A model generated the notes under the pieces. The model was not told the origin of the DNA and made no database searches. It was given only the letters and a program-made list of their open reading frames with translations. Both the position numbers and the translations under genes were made by a program. From Sporomusaceae bacterium UBA7701 (GTDB lineage: Bacteria > Bacillota > Negativicutes > Sporomusales > UBA7701): 64,000 nucleotides of DNA. Below, in pieces: positions 24,859-35,027 of the stretch. The stretch's first letter is position 1; each line of letters starts with the position of its first letter. The DNA is taken from contig DLGF01000009.1 in NCBI GenBank assembly GCA_002482545.1, positions 1 through 64,000 on the forward strand, in the 5' to 3' direction.

Positions 24859-25179
24859 CTAGCGCGAAACTTCGAAGGAATAATCCTGCCCGGAATTGTT
24901 GTCCCAGTTGTTGGCATTGTCGTGGAAGCAGATCTTGAGGCCGTTTTGCGCCGCTACCGGAACCTGCGCCTCGAAGCCGTCCGGCGTCCGGATCATTTTG
25001 TAGTCGATCGCCCGCTCCCAGTTGCCGCCATAGCCCACATGCACGTACAGTTTTTCCGCGCCGCTCCTGGCCAGCAGCCCCTGGTACCGGACCTGGGCGG
25101 TGTCGCCCTTGGCCAGGACGGCCGGGGTGACGGAGATGCCGCTGTCGCGGTATTTATGGTTGGTCTGGTTTCGCTTCAT
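24859..25179 (-). CDS. Stand-alone starch/glycogen-binding module (CBM25/53-like)
   Basis: A 106-residue protein made up almost entirely of one carbohydrate-binding domain. VTPAVLAKGDTAQVRYQGLL, LYVHVGYGGNWERAIDYKM and the final NNWDNNSGQDYSFEV match the pattern of CBM25/CBM53 starch-binding modules, with the aromatic residues expected at the sugar site. There is no signal peptide and no catalytic domain, so it probably binds intracellular glycogen. It is the last gene of the glycogen operon, 71 bases after the GH13/GH77 gene, and may tether enzymes to the granule or modulate access. That role is inferred. Confidence 0.82.
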   Translation of the reverse strand: MKRNQTNHKYRDSGISVTPAVLAKGDTAQVRYQGLLARSGAEKLYVHVGYGGNWERAIDYKMIRTPDGFEAQVPVAAQNGLKICFHDNANNWDNNSGQDYSFEVSR

Positions 25180-25250
25180 GCCTTTCTCCCTCCAAATACA
25201 GTCTCGGGTTTAGTCTTAGCGGCCTTCGCGGCAAATATGGGTGGCAATAA

Positions 25251-28200
25251 TCACCTGCCGCAGGACCGGACCAGGCCGGCCAGGCGCTCCGCCAGCCGGC
25301 CCGTCAAAGCCGTCTTGGCCACCCGCCAGTCCCAGTTGCCGCCCACCGTGCCGGGAATGTTCATGCGGGCCTCGCTGCCCAGACCGAGAACATCCTGCAG
25401 CGGAATAACCGCCAGCCGGGCGTCGGTTCCCATGGCGAGGCCGATAAACCGCCAGGCCGACTCCAGCGGGGAATCCTCCGGCGTCATCCCCAGCAAGGCC
25501 GCTATGTTTTCCGCCGCTTCCGGCCGCGTCTTCCGGATGCATTCATACCAGCCCAGCGTGGTGTCGTTGTCATGGGTGCCCGTATAGACCACGGCGTTTT
25601 CCTCGAACCGGAAGGCCTCGGCGGTGGCCCGGCCGTCCTCCAGCATGAATTGCAGCACCTTCATGCCGGGATAGTTGAACATATCCCTGAGCCGCTCCAC
25701 CGGCGGAGTGATGACCCCCAGGTCCTCGGCAATGAGGGGCAGGCGTCCGAGCCGGTCCTCCACCACCGCGAAAAATTTCGCTCCGGGCCCTTTGACCCAT
25801 TGCCCGTGCATGGCGGTGTCCTCCGCCGCCGGCACCTGCCAGCTGGCTTCGAATCCCCGGAAATGGTCGATGCGCACCAGATCCGCCAGCCGGAAGAGCT
25901 GCTCCAGGCGGGCTCTCCACCAGGCATAGCCGTCGGCCGCCATGGCCGGCCAGTTGTAGTGGGGGTTGCCCCAGAGCTGCCCGGTCGCGCTGAAATAGTC
26001 GGGCGGCACTCCCGCCACGGCAACGGGGCGCCCTTCCCCATCCAGCTCGAATAGTCCCGGATTGGCCCAGGCGTCGCTGCTGTCGCCGGAAATAAAGATG
26101 GGCAGATCGCCGATCATTCGAATGCCTTTGCTGTTCGCATACTCCTTGAGCTGCCGCCATTGCCGGAAAAAACAGTATTGCAGGAAGCGCTGGTACGCCA
26201 GGTCGTCGGCCAGCAGGTCCCGGTAGAACGCCAGGGCCGCCGTATCCCGGCGGGCCAGAGGCTCCTCCCAGTCCTGCCAGGCCCCGTCGCCGAGGTGCGC
26301 CTTGAGCGCCATAAACAAGCAGTAATGCTCCAGCCACAAACTGTTGTCGTCGCAGAACCGGCGGTAATCCCCGGGTTCGCGGCCGGCGGCGAACCGCCGG
26401 AAGGCTTTGCGCAGCAGCGGCTCCTTAAAGGCCCGCGCAGTCGGAAAATCCGCCCTGGTGACCGGAAAAGCAGGCGGCGCCGCGATTTCTTCCCGGTTCA
26501 GCCAACCTTCCTCCACCAGCTTTTCCGGGGAAATCAGCCAGGGATTGCCGGCGAACGCGGATGCGCTTTGGTACGGCGACTCGCCGTAGCCGGGCGGGTT
26601 CAAGGGCAGGATCTGCCAGAAGCGCTGCCCGGCCGCCTGCAGCCAGTCGACAAAGGCGTAGGCTTCGGGCCCCATATCCCCGCTGCCGAAAGGCGAGGGC
26701 AGCGAGGTGGGATGGAGCAGGATGCCGCTGGACCGCTCCAGCGAAGGCACCTCCTCCCGGCGGGCGAGAAAGAGACGGGACGAAAGCGGCGGCAAGGCGA
26801 CCGCCAGCGTCCCGTCCTTCAGTTCGACCAGTTCGCCGCTTAAGGCGTCGTACAGGTAATCGTCGCCGCAGTCGCCGACGTCGAGGCTGACCTGGCGTTC
26901 CTCCTCCCGGCTCCGGTTGAGCAGAGCCACCGCCGCGTTGTTGGGCAGGACGCGCCCGAAAACATCGCGGTTATGCTCAATCTTCCGCACATAACCGTAT
27001 ACGTCTCCCGCCACCGGCAGGGGCGAAAGCTCGCCGGTCCGCAGGACGGCGTGCCGCTGCCTCAGGCCGGTCAGCCGGCGATACCAGTCCAGAAGCTCCC
27101 GGTCTTCCCGGCCCCAGGGATAGGTGCCGCGGTTGAAGGGATCGGCGTAACCTTCCAGGCCCGCTTCGTCGCCATAATAGATGCAGGGCGCGCCGGGAAA
27201 AGTCATCTGCCACAGCGCCGCCATTTTCAGGCGTTTCACGGCCATGCTCCGCCGGGGCCCGGGCAGGCGGTATTGCGCCTGCTCGATGACGGTCATCCGG
27301 TCGGGGTCGGGCGCTTCCCCGAGAAGCGTCAGTATCCGCGGCACGTCGTGGGTGCCCACCAGGTTCATGGCGGCGTAGAAATGCTCCCGGGGATAGTTTT
27401 CATAAAGGCTGAAAAGCGCTCCCTGGGTTTCGGCGGCGTCTTTGGCCCCCAGCAAAAAGCCCAGCACGATTTCCCGGAAAGGATAATTGGTCACCGAGTC
27501 CAGCTCGTCGCCCAGCAGGTACTTGCGGGTGACGCCGTAGCTCTCCTTCCGCGAGGCGTCCTCCCACACCTCCCCGATCAGCACCGCGTCCGGGTCCTCC
27601 TCCTTCATCCCCGCCCGGAGACGCTGGATGAACCGGTCGGGCAGCTCATCGGCCACGTCCAGCCGCCAGCCTTTGACGCCGGCCCTCAGCCAATGCTTGA
27701 GCACGCTGTCCCGCCCGTCGATGATGAAATCCAGATACGACGGCTCCAGCTCGTTCACGTTGGGCAGGGTGTCGATGCCCCACCAGGACTCGTACTCGTC
27801 CGGGTAGCGCGTAAACCGGTACCAGTTATAGTAAGGGGACTGGGGCGACTGGTAGGCCCCCAGGTCGGGGTAGCGCCCGTTCCGGTTGAAGTAGCGGCTG
27901 TCGCTGCCGGTATGGCTGAAAACCCCGTCCAGAATGATCGCGATCCCCAGCTTTCCGGCTTCGGCGCACAGTTGCCGGAAAAGCTCGTTGTCGCCGAACA
28001 TCGGGTCAATGGCCTTATAGTCGCCGGTATCGTACTTGTGGTTGCTGGGGGATTCGAACACGGGATTGAAGTAGATGACGCTCACGCCCAACTCTCTCAG
28101 ATAGGGCAGCTTGGCGAGCACCCCCTGGAGATTGCCGCCGAAGAAGTCGTAGGCAAAAATATGGCCGTTTTTCATATCCCGCACATAAAAGGGGGTATCG

Positions 28201-28712
28201 TCCCAATAGGGGTGGATGAGGCTGCCCCGGGGCGGATTTTCGATCCGGCCGTCCGGGTGGCCGTTGAAAAACCGGTCGACAAAAATCTGATAGATGATCG
28301 CGTCCTTAAACCAATGGGGGGTGGCGGCCGCGGCCGCGTGGACGGTGATCTGGTAGGCCGGCGGGCTCTCCGGGTAGATGCGGCCGGCCCCGCCCCGCCC
28401 GGCGGAGCCGGCGCCGTAAAAATAGTCCCGCCCGCGATAGGTCACGATAAAGTAATACCATATCAGGCCCGGCGTTTCCCGGCTGTCCACCTCGGCCTGG
28501 TAAAGCCGTCCGCGTGCTTCTTCCCGCCCGGGCGCCATCGCCAGCACTTCCTCCCCGCCCGCCTCCCGCCAGAGCCTGAGCAGGACGCGCTCGGGCGGAG
28601 CGGGGGCGCGCACCGCCAGCCGCAGCGTCAGCCGGGCATCAGAAGAAACAGCCCCGAAAGGGCTGCGGAACAAAGCTGCATGCGAATCATGGAACAACCA
28701 GTCTCGATCCAC
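25251..28712 (-). CDS. Bifunctional GH13 amylase/debranching enzyme fused to 4-alpha-glucanotransferase
   Basis: An 1153-residue fusion. The N terminus is a beta-sandwich (about 1-130). A GH13 barrel follows (about 135-645) with catalytic Asp near 352 (GWRLDVADE), Glu near 379 (LIGEVWED) and Asp near 456 (NLVGTHDVPR). From about residue 655 the protein is MalQ (GH77): SSGILLHPTSLPSPFGSGDM, RIDHFRGFEASW, LIAEDLGVITPPVERL and YTGTHDNDTT. Together the two halves would hydrolyse alpha-glucan chains and shuffle maltodextrins left by the phosphorylase. Similar fusions are known in diderm Firmicutes and clostridia. It starts at a GTG with AAGGAG upstream and ends at the C-terminal SCGR. Confidence 0.92.
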   Translation of the reverse strand: MDRDWLFHDSHAALFRSPFGAVSSDARLTLRLAVRAPAPPERVLLRLWREAGGEEVLAMAPGREEARGRLYQAEVDSRETPGLIWYYFIVTYRGRDYFYGAGSAGRGGAGRIYPESPPAYQITVHAAAAATPHWFKDAIIYQIFVDRFFNGHPDGRIENPPRGSLIHPYWDDTPFYVRDMKNGHIFAYDFFGGNLQGVLAKLPYLRELGVSVIYFNPVFESPSNHKYDTGDYKAIDPMFGDNELFRQLCAEAGKLGIAIILDGVFSHTGSDSRYFNRNGRYPDLGAYQSPQSPYYNWYRFTRYPDEYESWWGIDTLPNVNELEPSYLDFIIDGRDSVLKHWLRAGVKGWRLDVADELPDRFIQRLRAGMKEEDPDAVLIGEVWEDASRKESYGVTRKYLLGDELDSVTNYPFREIVLGFLLGAKDAAETQGALFSLYENYPREHFYAAMNLVGTHDVPRILTLLGEAPDPDRMTVIEQAQYRLPGPRRSMAVKRLKMAALWQMTFPGAPCIYYGDEAGLEGYADPFNRGTYPWGREDRELLDWYRRLTGLRQRHAVLRTGELSPLPVAGDVYGYVRKIEHNRDVFGRVLPNNAAVALLNRSREEERQVSLDVGDCGDDYLYDALSGELVELKDGTLAVALPPLSSRLFLARREEVPSLERSSGILLHPTSLPSPFGSGDMGPEAYAFVDWLQAAGQRFWQILPLNPPGYGESPYQSASAFAGNPWLISPEKLVEEGWLNREEIAAPPAFPVTRADFPTARAFKEPLLRKAFRRFAAGREPGDYRRFCDDNSLWLEHYCLFMALKAHLGDGAWQDWEEPLARRDTAALAFYRDLLADDLAYQRFLQYCFFRQWRQLKEYANSKGIRMIGDLPIFISGDSSDAWANPGLFELDGEGRPVAVAGVPPDYFSATGQLWGNPHYNWPAMAADGYAWWRARLEQLFRLADLVRIDHFRGFEASWQVPAAEDTAMHGQWVKGPGAKFFAVVEDRLGRLPLIAEDLGVITPPVERLRDMFNYPGMKVLQFMLEDGRATAEAFRFEENAVVYTGTHDNDTTLGWYECIRKTRPEAAENIAALLGMTPEDSPLESAWRFIGLAMGTDARLAVIPLQDVLGLGSEARMNIPGTVGGNWDWRVAKTALTGRLAERLAGLVRSCGR

Positions 28713-28727
28713 GTTCTTATCTCCTTA

Positions 28728-31250
28728 TCAAAGCAGGATGGCGGCGCTTTTTTCCCGCCGCGGCTCACTGTACCCGCAGCCGTCCTCCAGCCGGGCGAGG
28801 GATTCGTCGGAAGGGCAGTAGCAGCGGACCGGATGGGCCGGATTCATCCGCCAGATATCCATGGCGTAGCCGGTAAAAGTCCGGTCGCCGGCAAATTTTC
28901 CGGAATGGGCGATATTGACGGCGCACATGCTCAGCCACCGCCGTTGGTCGCGGTAGGCGCTTTCCAGCCTTTTCTGCGCTTCCACAAACGGCCCGAAATC
29001 TTTCAGGACGAAATATTCGTCGTTATGGTGCAAAAAGGCGTCGTACAGCGGCCTGAACTCGTCGCGGTCCGCCGGCAGAAAGCCGCTGACCAGTTGATCC
29101 AGCACCAGCCTGACCCGGGGATCGGCGTTATAAATCTCCCAGGCGTTATAGCCGCCGTGCTGATAGTAGTCGAGCACCTCCTCGGCCGTCAGCCCGAAGG
29201 CAATGATGTTGTCGTCCCCCACGGCATTGCGGATTTCGATGTTGGCGCCATCCAGCGTCCCGATGGTCACCGCCCCGTTCATCATGAACTTCATGTTGCC
29301 GGTTCCGCAAGCCTCGCGGCTGGCTGTAGGAATCTGGACGCTGACGTCCGAACCGGGGATGATGAGCTCGGCGGCGGTGACATTATAGTTTTCCAGGAAG
29401 ACGACTTTGATTTGATCCCGGATGGTTTTGTCGTTATTGATGAGTTCCGCCAGGGTATTGATCAATTTGATGGTCCGCTTGGCCTGCTGGTATCCGGGCG
29501 CGGCTTTTCCCCCGAAGATGAAGGTCCGCGGGACAATGGACATCGAGGGATCATCCTTCAGGCGGTTGTAGAGATAGAGGATATGCAGCGCGTTCATCGT
29601 CTGGCGCTTGTAGCCGTGGATTCGCTTGATGTGGGAGTCGAATAGGGAATCCGGGTCGACCGCCACGCCGTAAAAGTCCCGGATATGCCGGGCCAGCTTC
29701 TCTTTGTTCTCCCGCTTGACCGCCGCCAGTTGCTCCTGGAAGGCCGGGTCGTCCTTGTATTTTTGCAGCTTCAGCATGTCGCAGGGATAGGTGACCCAGC
29801 CGGGTCCGGCGGTTTCATCCAGCAAGGCGGCGAGGGAGGGATTGACATACAGCAGCCAACGCCGGTGGGTTACGCCGTTGGTTTTACTATTGAATTTATG
29901 CGGGAACAGCCGATAGAAGCCTTCCATAACCCGCGTTTTCAAAATTTCCGTGTGAATGTCGGCCACGCCGTTGACGCTGTAGCTGCCGACAATCGCGAGA
30001 TGCGCCATATGAATATTGCCGTCGGCGATGACGGCCAGCGACCGGATCTTGTCCCAGTCGCCGGGGTACCTGTCCCAGAGCTGGTGGCAAAACCGTTCGT
30101 TGATCTCATTGATGATGATAAACACCCGGGGAAGCAGCGGGGCCAGGATATCGACCGGCCACTTTTCCAGCGCCTCGGGCAAGACGGTATGGTTGGTGTA
30201 CGAAATCGTGCGGGTCGTGACCGTCCAGGCCTCATCCCACCCCATGCCTTCCTCGTCCATCAGGAGGCGCATCAGTTCGGGAATCGCCAGCGTCGGGTGG
30301 GTATCGTTGATATGGACGGCGACATGGTCGGGGAGCCTGGTCAGGGGAATGTCCCTGCGCCGGCAGTCGTTGAGGATGCTCTGCAAACTCGCCGAAACAA
30401 GGAAGTATTGCTGCTTGAGCCTCAGCACCTTCCCTTCGTGGATGCTGTCGTCGGGGTACAGCACGCTGGTGATCAGCCCCACCTCGTTGTGGCATTCCAC
30501 CGCCCGCATACAGTCATTCCGCCCCTGGGCGTTGCAGTCGAATCTGTCCCGCACCGGCTCCGCGCCCCATATCCGGAGCTGGTTGACGGTATCGTTCTTA
30601 TACCCCAGGATGGGGATGTCGTAAGGCACGGCCTGGACAGCGTCGTAATTGCGGTGGAGATAATGGAGCCTGCCGTTCCGGACGGCTTCCACCTCGCCGC
30701 CGAACCTTACCACCACCGCCTCGTCCGGCCGGCGGTATTCCCAGTCGAACCCTTCCGCCAGCCAGTCGTCGGGATACTCCCGCTGATACCCATCCACAAG
30801 GCGCTGTTCAAAGAAACCGAACCGGTACCGGAGGCAGCAGCCGTGGCCCGGCAGCTGTTCAGCCGCCATCGAGTCCAGATAGCAGGCGGCCAGCCGACCC
30901 AAGCCGCCGTTTCCCAGCCCCGGGTCCTCCTCCGCTTCCTCGACGGCCTCCAGGCAGACCCCCAGGTCGGCGAGGGCGTCGGCGCAGAGGTCCCGCAGCC
31001 CCATATTGGTAAGATACATCCCCAGCATGCGGCCGAGCAGAAACTCGATCGAAAGATAATAGACCTGTTTTTGTTCGCCCAGTTCCCGGCGCCGTCGCGA
31101 TTCAGCCCATTTCTTCCCGATGAAGTCGCGGACCACGGCGCTGAGCGCTTGATAACGCTCCAGGTCGGAGGTATCTTCCAGTTCCTTGCCGTGCAGGCTG
31201 ACGATCTTGTCCAAAAACTCCTCTTTAAAGGCTTCTTTGCTTAGTTCCAT
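28728..31250 (-). CDS. glgP: Glycogen/starch phosphorylase
   Basis: An 840-residue PLP enzyme that releases glucose 1-phosphate from glycogen ends. The PLP lysine lies in GTGNMKFMMNGA near residue 653, within the signature EACGTGNMKFMMNGA. ENYNVTAAELIIPGSDVSVQIP and the N-terminal NGGLGRLAACYLDSMA are also typical. Its start overlaps the end of glgA by 26 bases, with AAAGGAG upstream, so translation is likely coupled. It lies 15 bases ahead of the GH13/GH77 fusion. The pairing of synthesis and breakdown genes in one transcript implies control of enzyme activity rather than opposite transcription. Confidence 0.95.
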   Translation of the reverse strand: MELSKEAFKEEFLDKIVSLHGKELEDTSDLERYQALSAVVRDFIGKKWAESRRRRELGEQKQVYYLSIEFLLGRMLGMYLTNMGLRDLCADALADLGVCLEAVEEAEEDPGLGNGGLGRLAACYLDSMAAEQLPGHGCCLRYRFGFFEQRLVDGYQREYPDDWLAEGFDWEYRRPDEAVVVRFGGEVEAVRNGRLHYLHRNYDAVQAVPYDIPILGYKNDTVNQLRIWGAEPVRDRFDCNAQGRNDCMRAVECHNEVGLITSVLYPDDSIHEGKVLRLKQQYFLVSASLQSILNDCRRRDIPLTRLPDHVAVHINDTHPTLAIPELMRLLMDEEGMGWDEAWTVTTRTISYTNHTVLPEALEKWPVDILAPLLPRVFIIINEINERFCHQLWDRYPGDWDKIRSLAVIADGNIHMAHLAIVGSYSVNGVADIHTEILKTRVMEGFYRLFPHKFNSKTNGVTHRRWLLYVNPSLAALLDETAGPGWVTYPCDMLKLQKYKDDPAFQEQLAAVKRENKEKLARHIRDFYGVAVDPDSLFDSHIKRIHGYKRQTMNALHILYLYNRLKDDPSMSIVPRTFIFGGKAAPGYQQAKRTIKLINTLAELINNDKTIRDQIKVVFLENYNVTAAELIIPGSDVSVQIPTASREACGTGNMKFMMNGAVTIGTLDGANIEIRNAVGDDNIIAFGLTAEEVLDYYQHGGYNAWEIYNADPRVRLVLDQLVSGFLPADRDEFRPLYDAFLHHNDEYFVLKDFGPFVEAQKRLESAYRDQRRWLSMCAVNIAHSGKFAGDRTFTGYAMDIWRMNPAHPVRCYCPSDESLARLEDGCGYSEPRREKSAAILL

Positions 31251-32691
31251 GGGCGATCTCCTTTGCCGTTAATCTGTCGTATACCTTCCTGTATTCCTGC
31301 GCCGATTTGTCCCAGCTGAAATCCTCAGCCATGGCCTGCCCGACGATGGCCAGCCAGGTGGGGTAATCCCGGTACAGGGTCGCCGCCCGCCGGATGGTGT
31401 GGAGCATATCGTGGGCGTTGTAGTTGGCGAAGCTGAAGCCGTTCCCCCGGCGGGTAAAATCGTCGTAGGGCCTGACGGTATCCTTCAGGCCGCCGGTCTC
31501 CCGGACGATCGGCAATGTTCCGTACCGCATGGCGATCATCTGGGACAGGCCGCAAGGCTCGTATAAAGACGGCATCAGGAGCAGGTCCGCTCCGGCGTAT
31601 ATCCGCCGGGCCAGCCCCTCGTCGAAGCGGATATTGGCCGAGACCCTGCGGGGGAAACGGCCGCCCGCCTGCCAGAACAGATTCTGATACCGGTCTTCGC
31701 CTGTACCCAGCACCACGAACTGGATATCCATGGCCAAAAGTTCGTCCAGCACGCAGGCGATCAGGTCAATCCCCTTTTGGCCGACGAGCCGCCCTACGAC
31801 GGCCAGGAGCGGTATGTCCGGCTCCATCGGCAGCCCCAGTTCCTGCTGCAGCCCGGCCTTATTCTCCTTCTTGGGAAACGGCTCCTGCCCGTAGGGCTTG
31901 CAGATGTGCCTGTCGGTGGCCGGATTATAGAGTTCGTAATCAATGCCGTTGATGATGCCGCTCAGGTCGGCGCTCCTCCGGCCGAGGAGGCCGTCCAGTT
32001 TTTCGCCGAAGAAGGGGTGCTGGATTTCACCGGCATACGACCGGCTGACGGTGGTAAGGAGGTCGGAATACACCAGTCCGGCCTTCATGAAGTTGACCTG
32101 GTCATAAAACTCGATCCCGTCGACGGTAAAGTGCTCCCATCCCAGGTCCAGCACATCGCCCATGATCTTTTTGGGGAAAATTCCCTGATATTTGAGGTTG
32201 TGGATGGTGAATACCGTCCGGACGGAGGCGTACCGGCGATCGGACCGGTAGTGGGCGGCGAGGAAGGGGCTGATCATCCCGGTATGCCAGTCGTGGCAAT
32301 GCAAGATTTGCGGAAAAAAATCGATATGGGGGAGAGCTTCGAGTACCGCCCGGCAGAAAAAGGCGTAGCGCTCGGCTTCATCGAGAAAGCCGTATAAAGA
32401 GGGGCGGTCAAAGTACTGGAGATTATCGACAAAGTAAAAAGGAACCCCGTCCTGGTCCAGCCGGAACAAGCCGCAATACTGCCGTCGCCAGGCCACCGGC
32501 ACGGTGATCGCCCGGATGAATTCCATCTCCTGCCGGTACCGGGGGGCGATAGACTGGTAGTTGGGCAAGATTACCCGGGCGTCGACGCCCTGCCGCCGGA
32601 GAGCCTTCGGCAGCGCTCCGACCACATCGCCCAGCCCGCCGGTTTTGGCGAATGGCGCCGCTTCCGCGGCGGCCAACAGCACCCTCTTCAA
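31225..32691 (-). CDS. glgA: Glycogen synthase (ADP-glucose type)
   Basis: A 488-residue GT5 glycosyltransferase that extends glycogen from ADP-glucose. The N-terminal AKTGGLGDVVGALPKAL carries the ADP-glucose lysine (Lys16). ILHCHDWHTGMI, TIHNLKYQGIFP and the C-terminal LLMPSLYEPCGLSQMIAMRYG are family signatures. Translation starts at a TTG (32691), one base after the glgD stop, which fits tight coupling with the preceding gene. It is followed by glgP with a 26-base overlap. Confidence 0.95.
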   Translation of the reverse strand: MKRVLLAAAEAAPFAKTGGLGDVVGALPKALRRQGVDARVILPNYQSIAPRYRQEMEFIRAITVPVAWRRQYCGLFRLDQDGVPFYFVDNLQYFDRPSLYGFLDEAERYAFFCRAVLEALPHIDFFPQILHCHDWHTGMISPFLAAHYRSDRRYASVRTVFTIHNLKYQGIFPKKIMGDVLDLGWEHFTVDGIEFYDQVNFMKAGLVYSDLLTTVSRSYAGEIQHPFFGEKLDGLLGRRSADLSGIINGIDYELYNPATDRHICKPYGQEPFPKKENKAGLQQELGLPMEPDIPLLAVVGRLVGQKGIDLIACVLDELLAMDIQFVVLGTGEDRYQNLFWQAGGRFPRRVSANIRFDEGLARRIYAGADLLLMPSLYEPCGLSQMIAMRYGTLPIVRETGGLKDTVRPYDDFTRRGNGFSFANYNAHDMLHTIRRAATLYRDYPTWLAIVGQAMAEDFSWDKSAQEYRKVYDRLTAKEIAHGTKQRSL

Positions 32692-32692
32692 C

Positions 32693-33805
32693 TCACACCA
32701 CCGTCCCCTTCTTCAGCACCAGCGGCTGGTCGGGCGTTCCCCGCAGACACTTTCCGTCGGTTATCCGCACGTCTTTGTCGCAGATCACGTGCTCCAGAAC
32801 GGCGTTTTTTCCCACCTCGGTATTCGACATCAGCACGCTGCGCCGCACCTGCGCCCCCTCGCCGACCGTGACCCGGCGGAACAGGACGCTGCTGTCCACC
32901 GTTCCCCGGATGGTGGAGCTGCCGGCGACAATGGCGTTGGTGACCCGTGAATCCCTGGTGTACTTGGCCGGCGCCTCATCCCGGATTTTCGTGTATATCT
33001 GCCGGGGCTGGGCAAACAAGGCCTGCCATACCTCCGGCTGCAAAAGCGCCATATTATAGCGGTAGTAACTTCTCAGGCAATGAATGCGGGCCAGGTAGCC
33101 GCTATAGGCATAGGCGGAAGTCCTGAACCGGGGGAGCTGGCCGGCCAGCCCCTGCAGCAGGCTGCCGACGCCCTTGGCGTAGCAGTCTTTGATCAGCTTT
33201 ACCAATAGTTCCTTACGCAAGATGAACGTCCCGGCGAAGAAATCGGTCCCCTCATCGCTGTCGTGTCCGAAGCGGATTCCGGTCACCTGGCTGTCGGCCC
33301 CGATGTCGAGGAGGGCGCAGTTTGGGCAGTCCCGCTCCGAGCTGTCCTGCCGCTGGTACAGAAAGGTAATGTCCGCCCCGCTGTCCTGGTGAGCCTGAAG
33401 GGGGGTGACAAAGTCCAGGTTGCCCACAACATTCGGTGAAGTGACCAGGACGTATTCCTGGCGGCTTTTCTTCAGAAAATCCAGGTTGTTGTAAAAATTC
33501 CGCACATCATTTTCCGGCAGAGGCTCGGGCTGTCCGTAGGAAGGCGGCAGCAGCGCCAGCCCGTCCTTTTTCAGGGCGAGCTGCCAGTCCCGTCCCGACC
33601 GCAAATGATCCAGCAGCGACCGCTGCTGAAAGGGCGCCAGGATTCCCACATTGGTTATGCCGGAGTTGACCATTCCGGAAAGCGCGAAATCAATGAGCCG
33701 GTACCGTCCCCCGAAGGGCACGGTCGCCAGCGGGCGGTGCAGGGTGATTTCATTCAGCGCCTGGTTGCTTTCCACCAGGTTGATGATCCCCATGGCGTTA
33801 TTCAT
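32693..33805 (-). CDS. glgD: Glucose-1-phosphate adenylyltransferase, GlgD subunit
   Basis: A 370-residue partner of GlgC found in Firmicutes. It has the nucleotidyltransferase fold with RPLATVPFGGRYRLIDFALS and a C-terminal left-handed beta-helix (hexapeptide-like) region. The N-terminal GGQGSRL loop of GlgC is replaced by GIINLVESNQALNEIT, as expected for GlgD, which acts mainly as a regulatory or stimulating subunit in the GlgCD heterotetramer. The start has GGGAGGGG and overlaps glgC by 8 bases. glgA follows within two bases. Confidence 0.93.
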   Translation of the reverse strand: MNNAMGIINLVESNQALNEITLHRPLATVPFGGRYRLIDFALSGMVNSGITNVGILAPFQQRSLLDHLRSGRDWQLALKKDGLALLPPSYGQPEPLPENDVRNFYNNLDFLKKSRQEYVLVTSPNVVGNLDFVTPLQAHQDSGADITFLYQRQDSSERDCPNCALLDIGADSQVTGIRFGHDSDEGTDFFAGTFILRKELLVKLIKDCYAKGVGSLLQGLAGQLPRFRTSAYAYSGYLARIHCLRSYYRYNMALLQPEVWQALFAQPRQIYTKIRDEAPAKYTRDSRVTNAIVAGSSTIRGTVDSSVLFRRVTVGEGAQVRRSVLMSNTEVGKNAVLEHVICDKDVRITDGKCLRGTPDQPLVLKKGTVV

Positions 33806-34988
33806 CGCTGCCCCTCCCGGCCGGGAAATCGCCGGCGCCGTGAATCGTCGTGTTGCCCGGAATGGAGAGCCCCTGGCCGACGACGGTAATCTGCGCCGGG
33901 TCGTTCAAGCCGATCGCGCAATTTTCCTCGATATGGGTTTCGCTGCCGATAATCGCGGCCATAATGACGGTATTGGCGCCGACGGTGGCGTTCGGCATGA
34001 GCACGGAATTCTTGACGACCGCTCCCGGACCGACGCTCACGCCGGGAAACAGAATGGAATTCTCGACTTCGCCGTAAATCTGGCACCCTTCGCTCACCAG
34101 CGCCTGGCGGGTGACCGCCGCGTTATTGATATAGTGGGGCGGACGGACAGGGTCGACCGTATAGATCGGCCACAGCTGATCCCTGAGCTCGATGGGCGCA
34201 TCCTCCCGCAGAAGATCCATATTGGCTTTCCAGAGGCTTTCCGGCGTGCCCACATCCATCCAGTATCCCTCAAAGGGATAGGCGAACATGCTCCGGCCTT
34301 CCCGCAGCATCCGGGGAATGACGTCGCGGCCGAAATCATGGGAAGACGAACCGTCCTGCTCGTCGGCCATGAGATACGCCTTGACCGCCGGCCAGTTGAA
34401 CACATAAATCCCCATCGAAGCCAGGTTGCTGCGCGGCTTCGCCGGTTTCTCCTCAAACTCGGTGACCCGAAAGTCCTGATCGATATTCATAATGCCGAAC
34501 CGCCCGGCCTCTTCCCAGGGCACCGCCACCACGGCGATGGTAATCTCCGCCTCTTTCTCCTGGTGAAAGCTCAAAAGCGGGCGATAGTCCATCTTGTATA
34601 CATGATCGCCGGACAAGACCAACAGATATTTCGGATCGTACCGATCGACAAACTCGATATTTTGATAAACGGCGTTGGCGGTGCCCTTGTACCATTCGCC
34701 GCCGCTCTCTTTGAGGTAGGGCGGCAGGATGAATACACCGCCGTTATAGCTCGGCAGTTCAGGCGCCTTTCCGCCTCCGACGTGGCTGTGCAGGGCGAAC
34801 GTCTGATATTGCGTCAGGATTCCGACCGTATCAATGGCGGAATTATAGCAATTGCTCAGGGAAAAATCGATGATTCGGTACCTGCCGCCGAAAGGAATGG
34901 CGGGCTTAGCCAGATTTTTCGTCAGGACGCTCAGCCTGCTGCCTTGTCCCCCGGCCAGTATCACGGCAACACAATCTTTCATGGACAC
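33798..34988 (-). CDS. glgC: Glucose-1-phosphate adenylyltransferase, catalytic subunit
   Basis: A 396-residue ADP-glucose pyrophosphorylase that commits glucose 1-phosphate to glycogen. The N terminus carries VAVILAGGQGSRLSVLTKNLAKPAIPFGG, the substrate loop, with one change: SVLT stands where PLT is usual. YRIIDFSLSNCYNSAID and LSGDHVYKMDY follow, and the C-terminal half is a beta-helix. The GTG at 34988 is chosen for the AGAGGT seven bases upstream; an ATG lies two codons further on. It follows glgB by 39 bases. Confidence 0.94.
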   Translation of the reverse strand: MSMKDCVAVILAGGQGSRLSVLTKNLAKPAIPFGGRYRIIDFSLSNCYNSAIDTVGILTQYQTFALHSHVGGGKAPELPSYNGGVFILPPYLKESGGEWYKGTANAVYQNIEFVDRYDPKYLLVLSGDHVYKMDYRPLLSFHQEKEAEITIAVVAVPWEEAGRFGIMNIDQDFRVTEFEEKPAKPRSNLASMGIYVFNWPAVKAYLMADEQDGSSSHDFGRDVIPRMLREGRSMFAYPFEGYWMDVGTPESLWKANMDLLREDAPIELRDQLWPIYTVDPVRPPHYINNAAVTRQALVSEGCQIYGEVENSILFPGVSVGPGAVVKNSVLMPNATVGANTVIMAAIIGSETHIEENCAIGLNDPAQITVVGQGLSIPGNTTIHGAGDFPAGRGSDE

Positions 34989-35027
34989 GCCACCGACCTC
35001 TTGTGGTAATGTTTTTGGAAATAAACT

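Noticed and set aside
26973..29645. 890-codon plus-strand frame opposite the glycogen genes
   Set aside because: It spans the junction between glgP and the GH13/GH77 gene, both of which are unmistakable on the minus strand. It is an antisense shadow caused by high GC.
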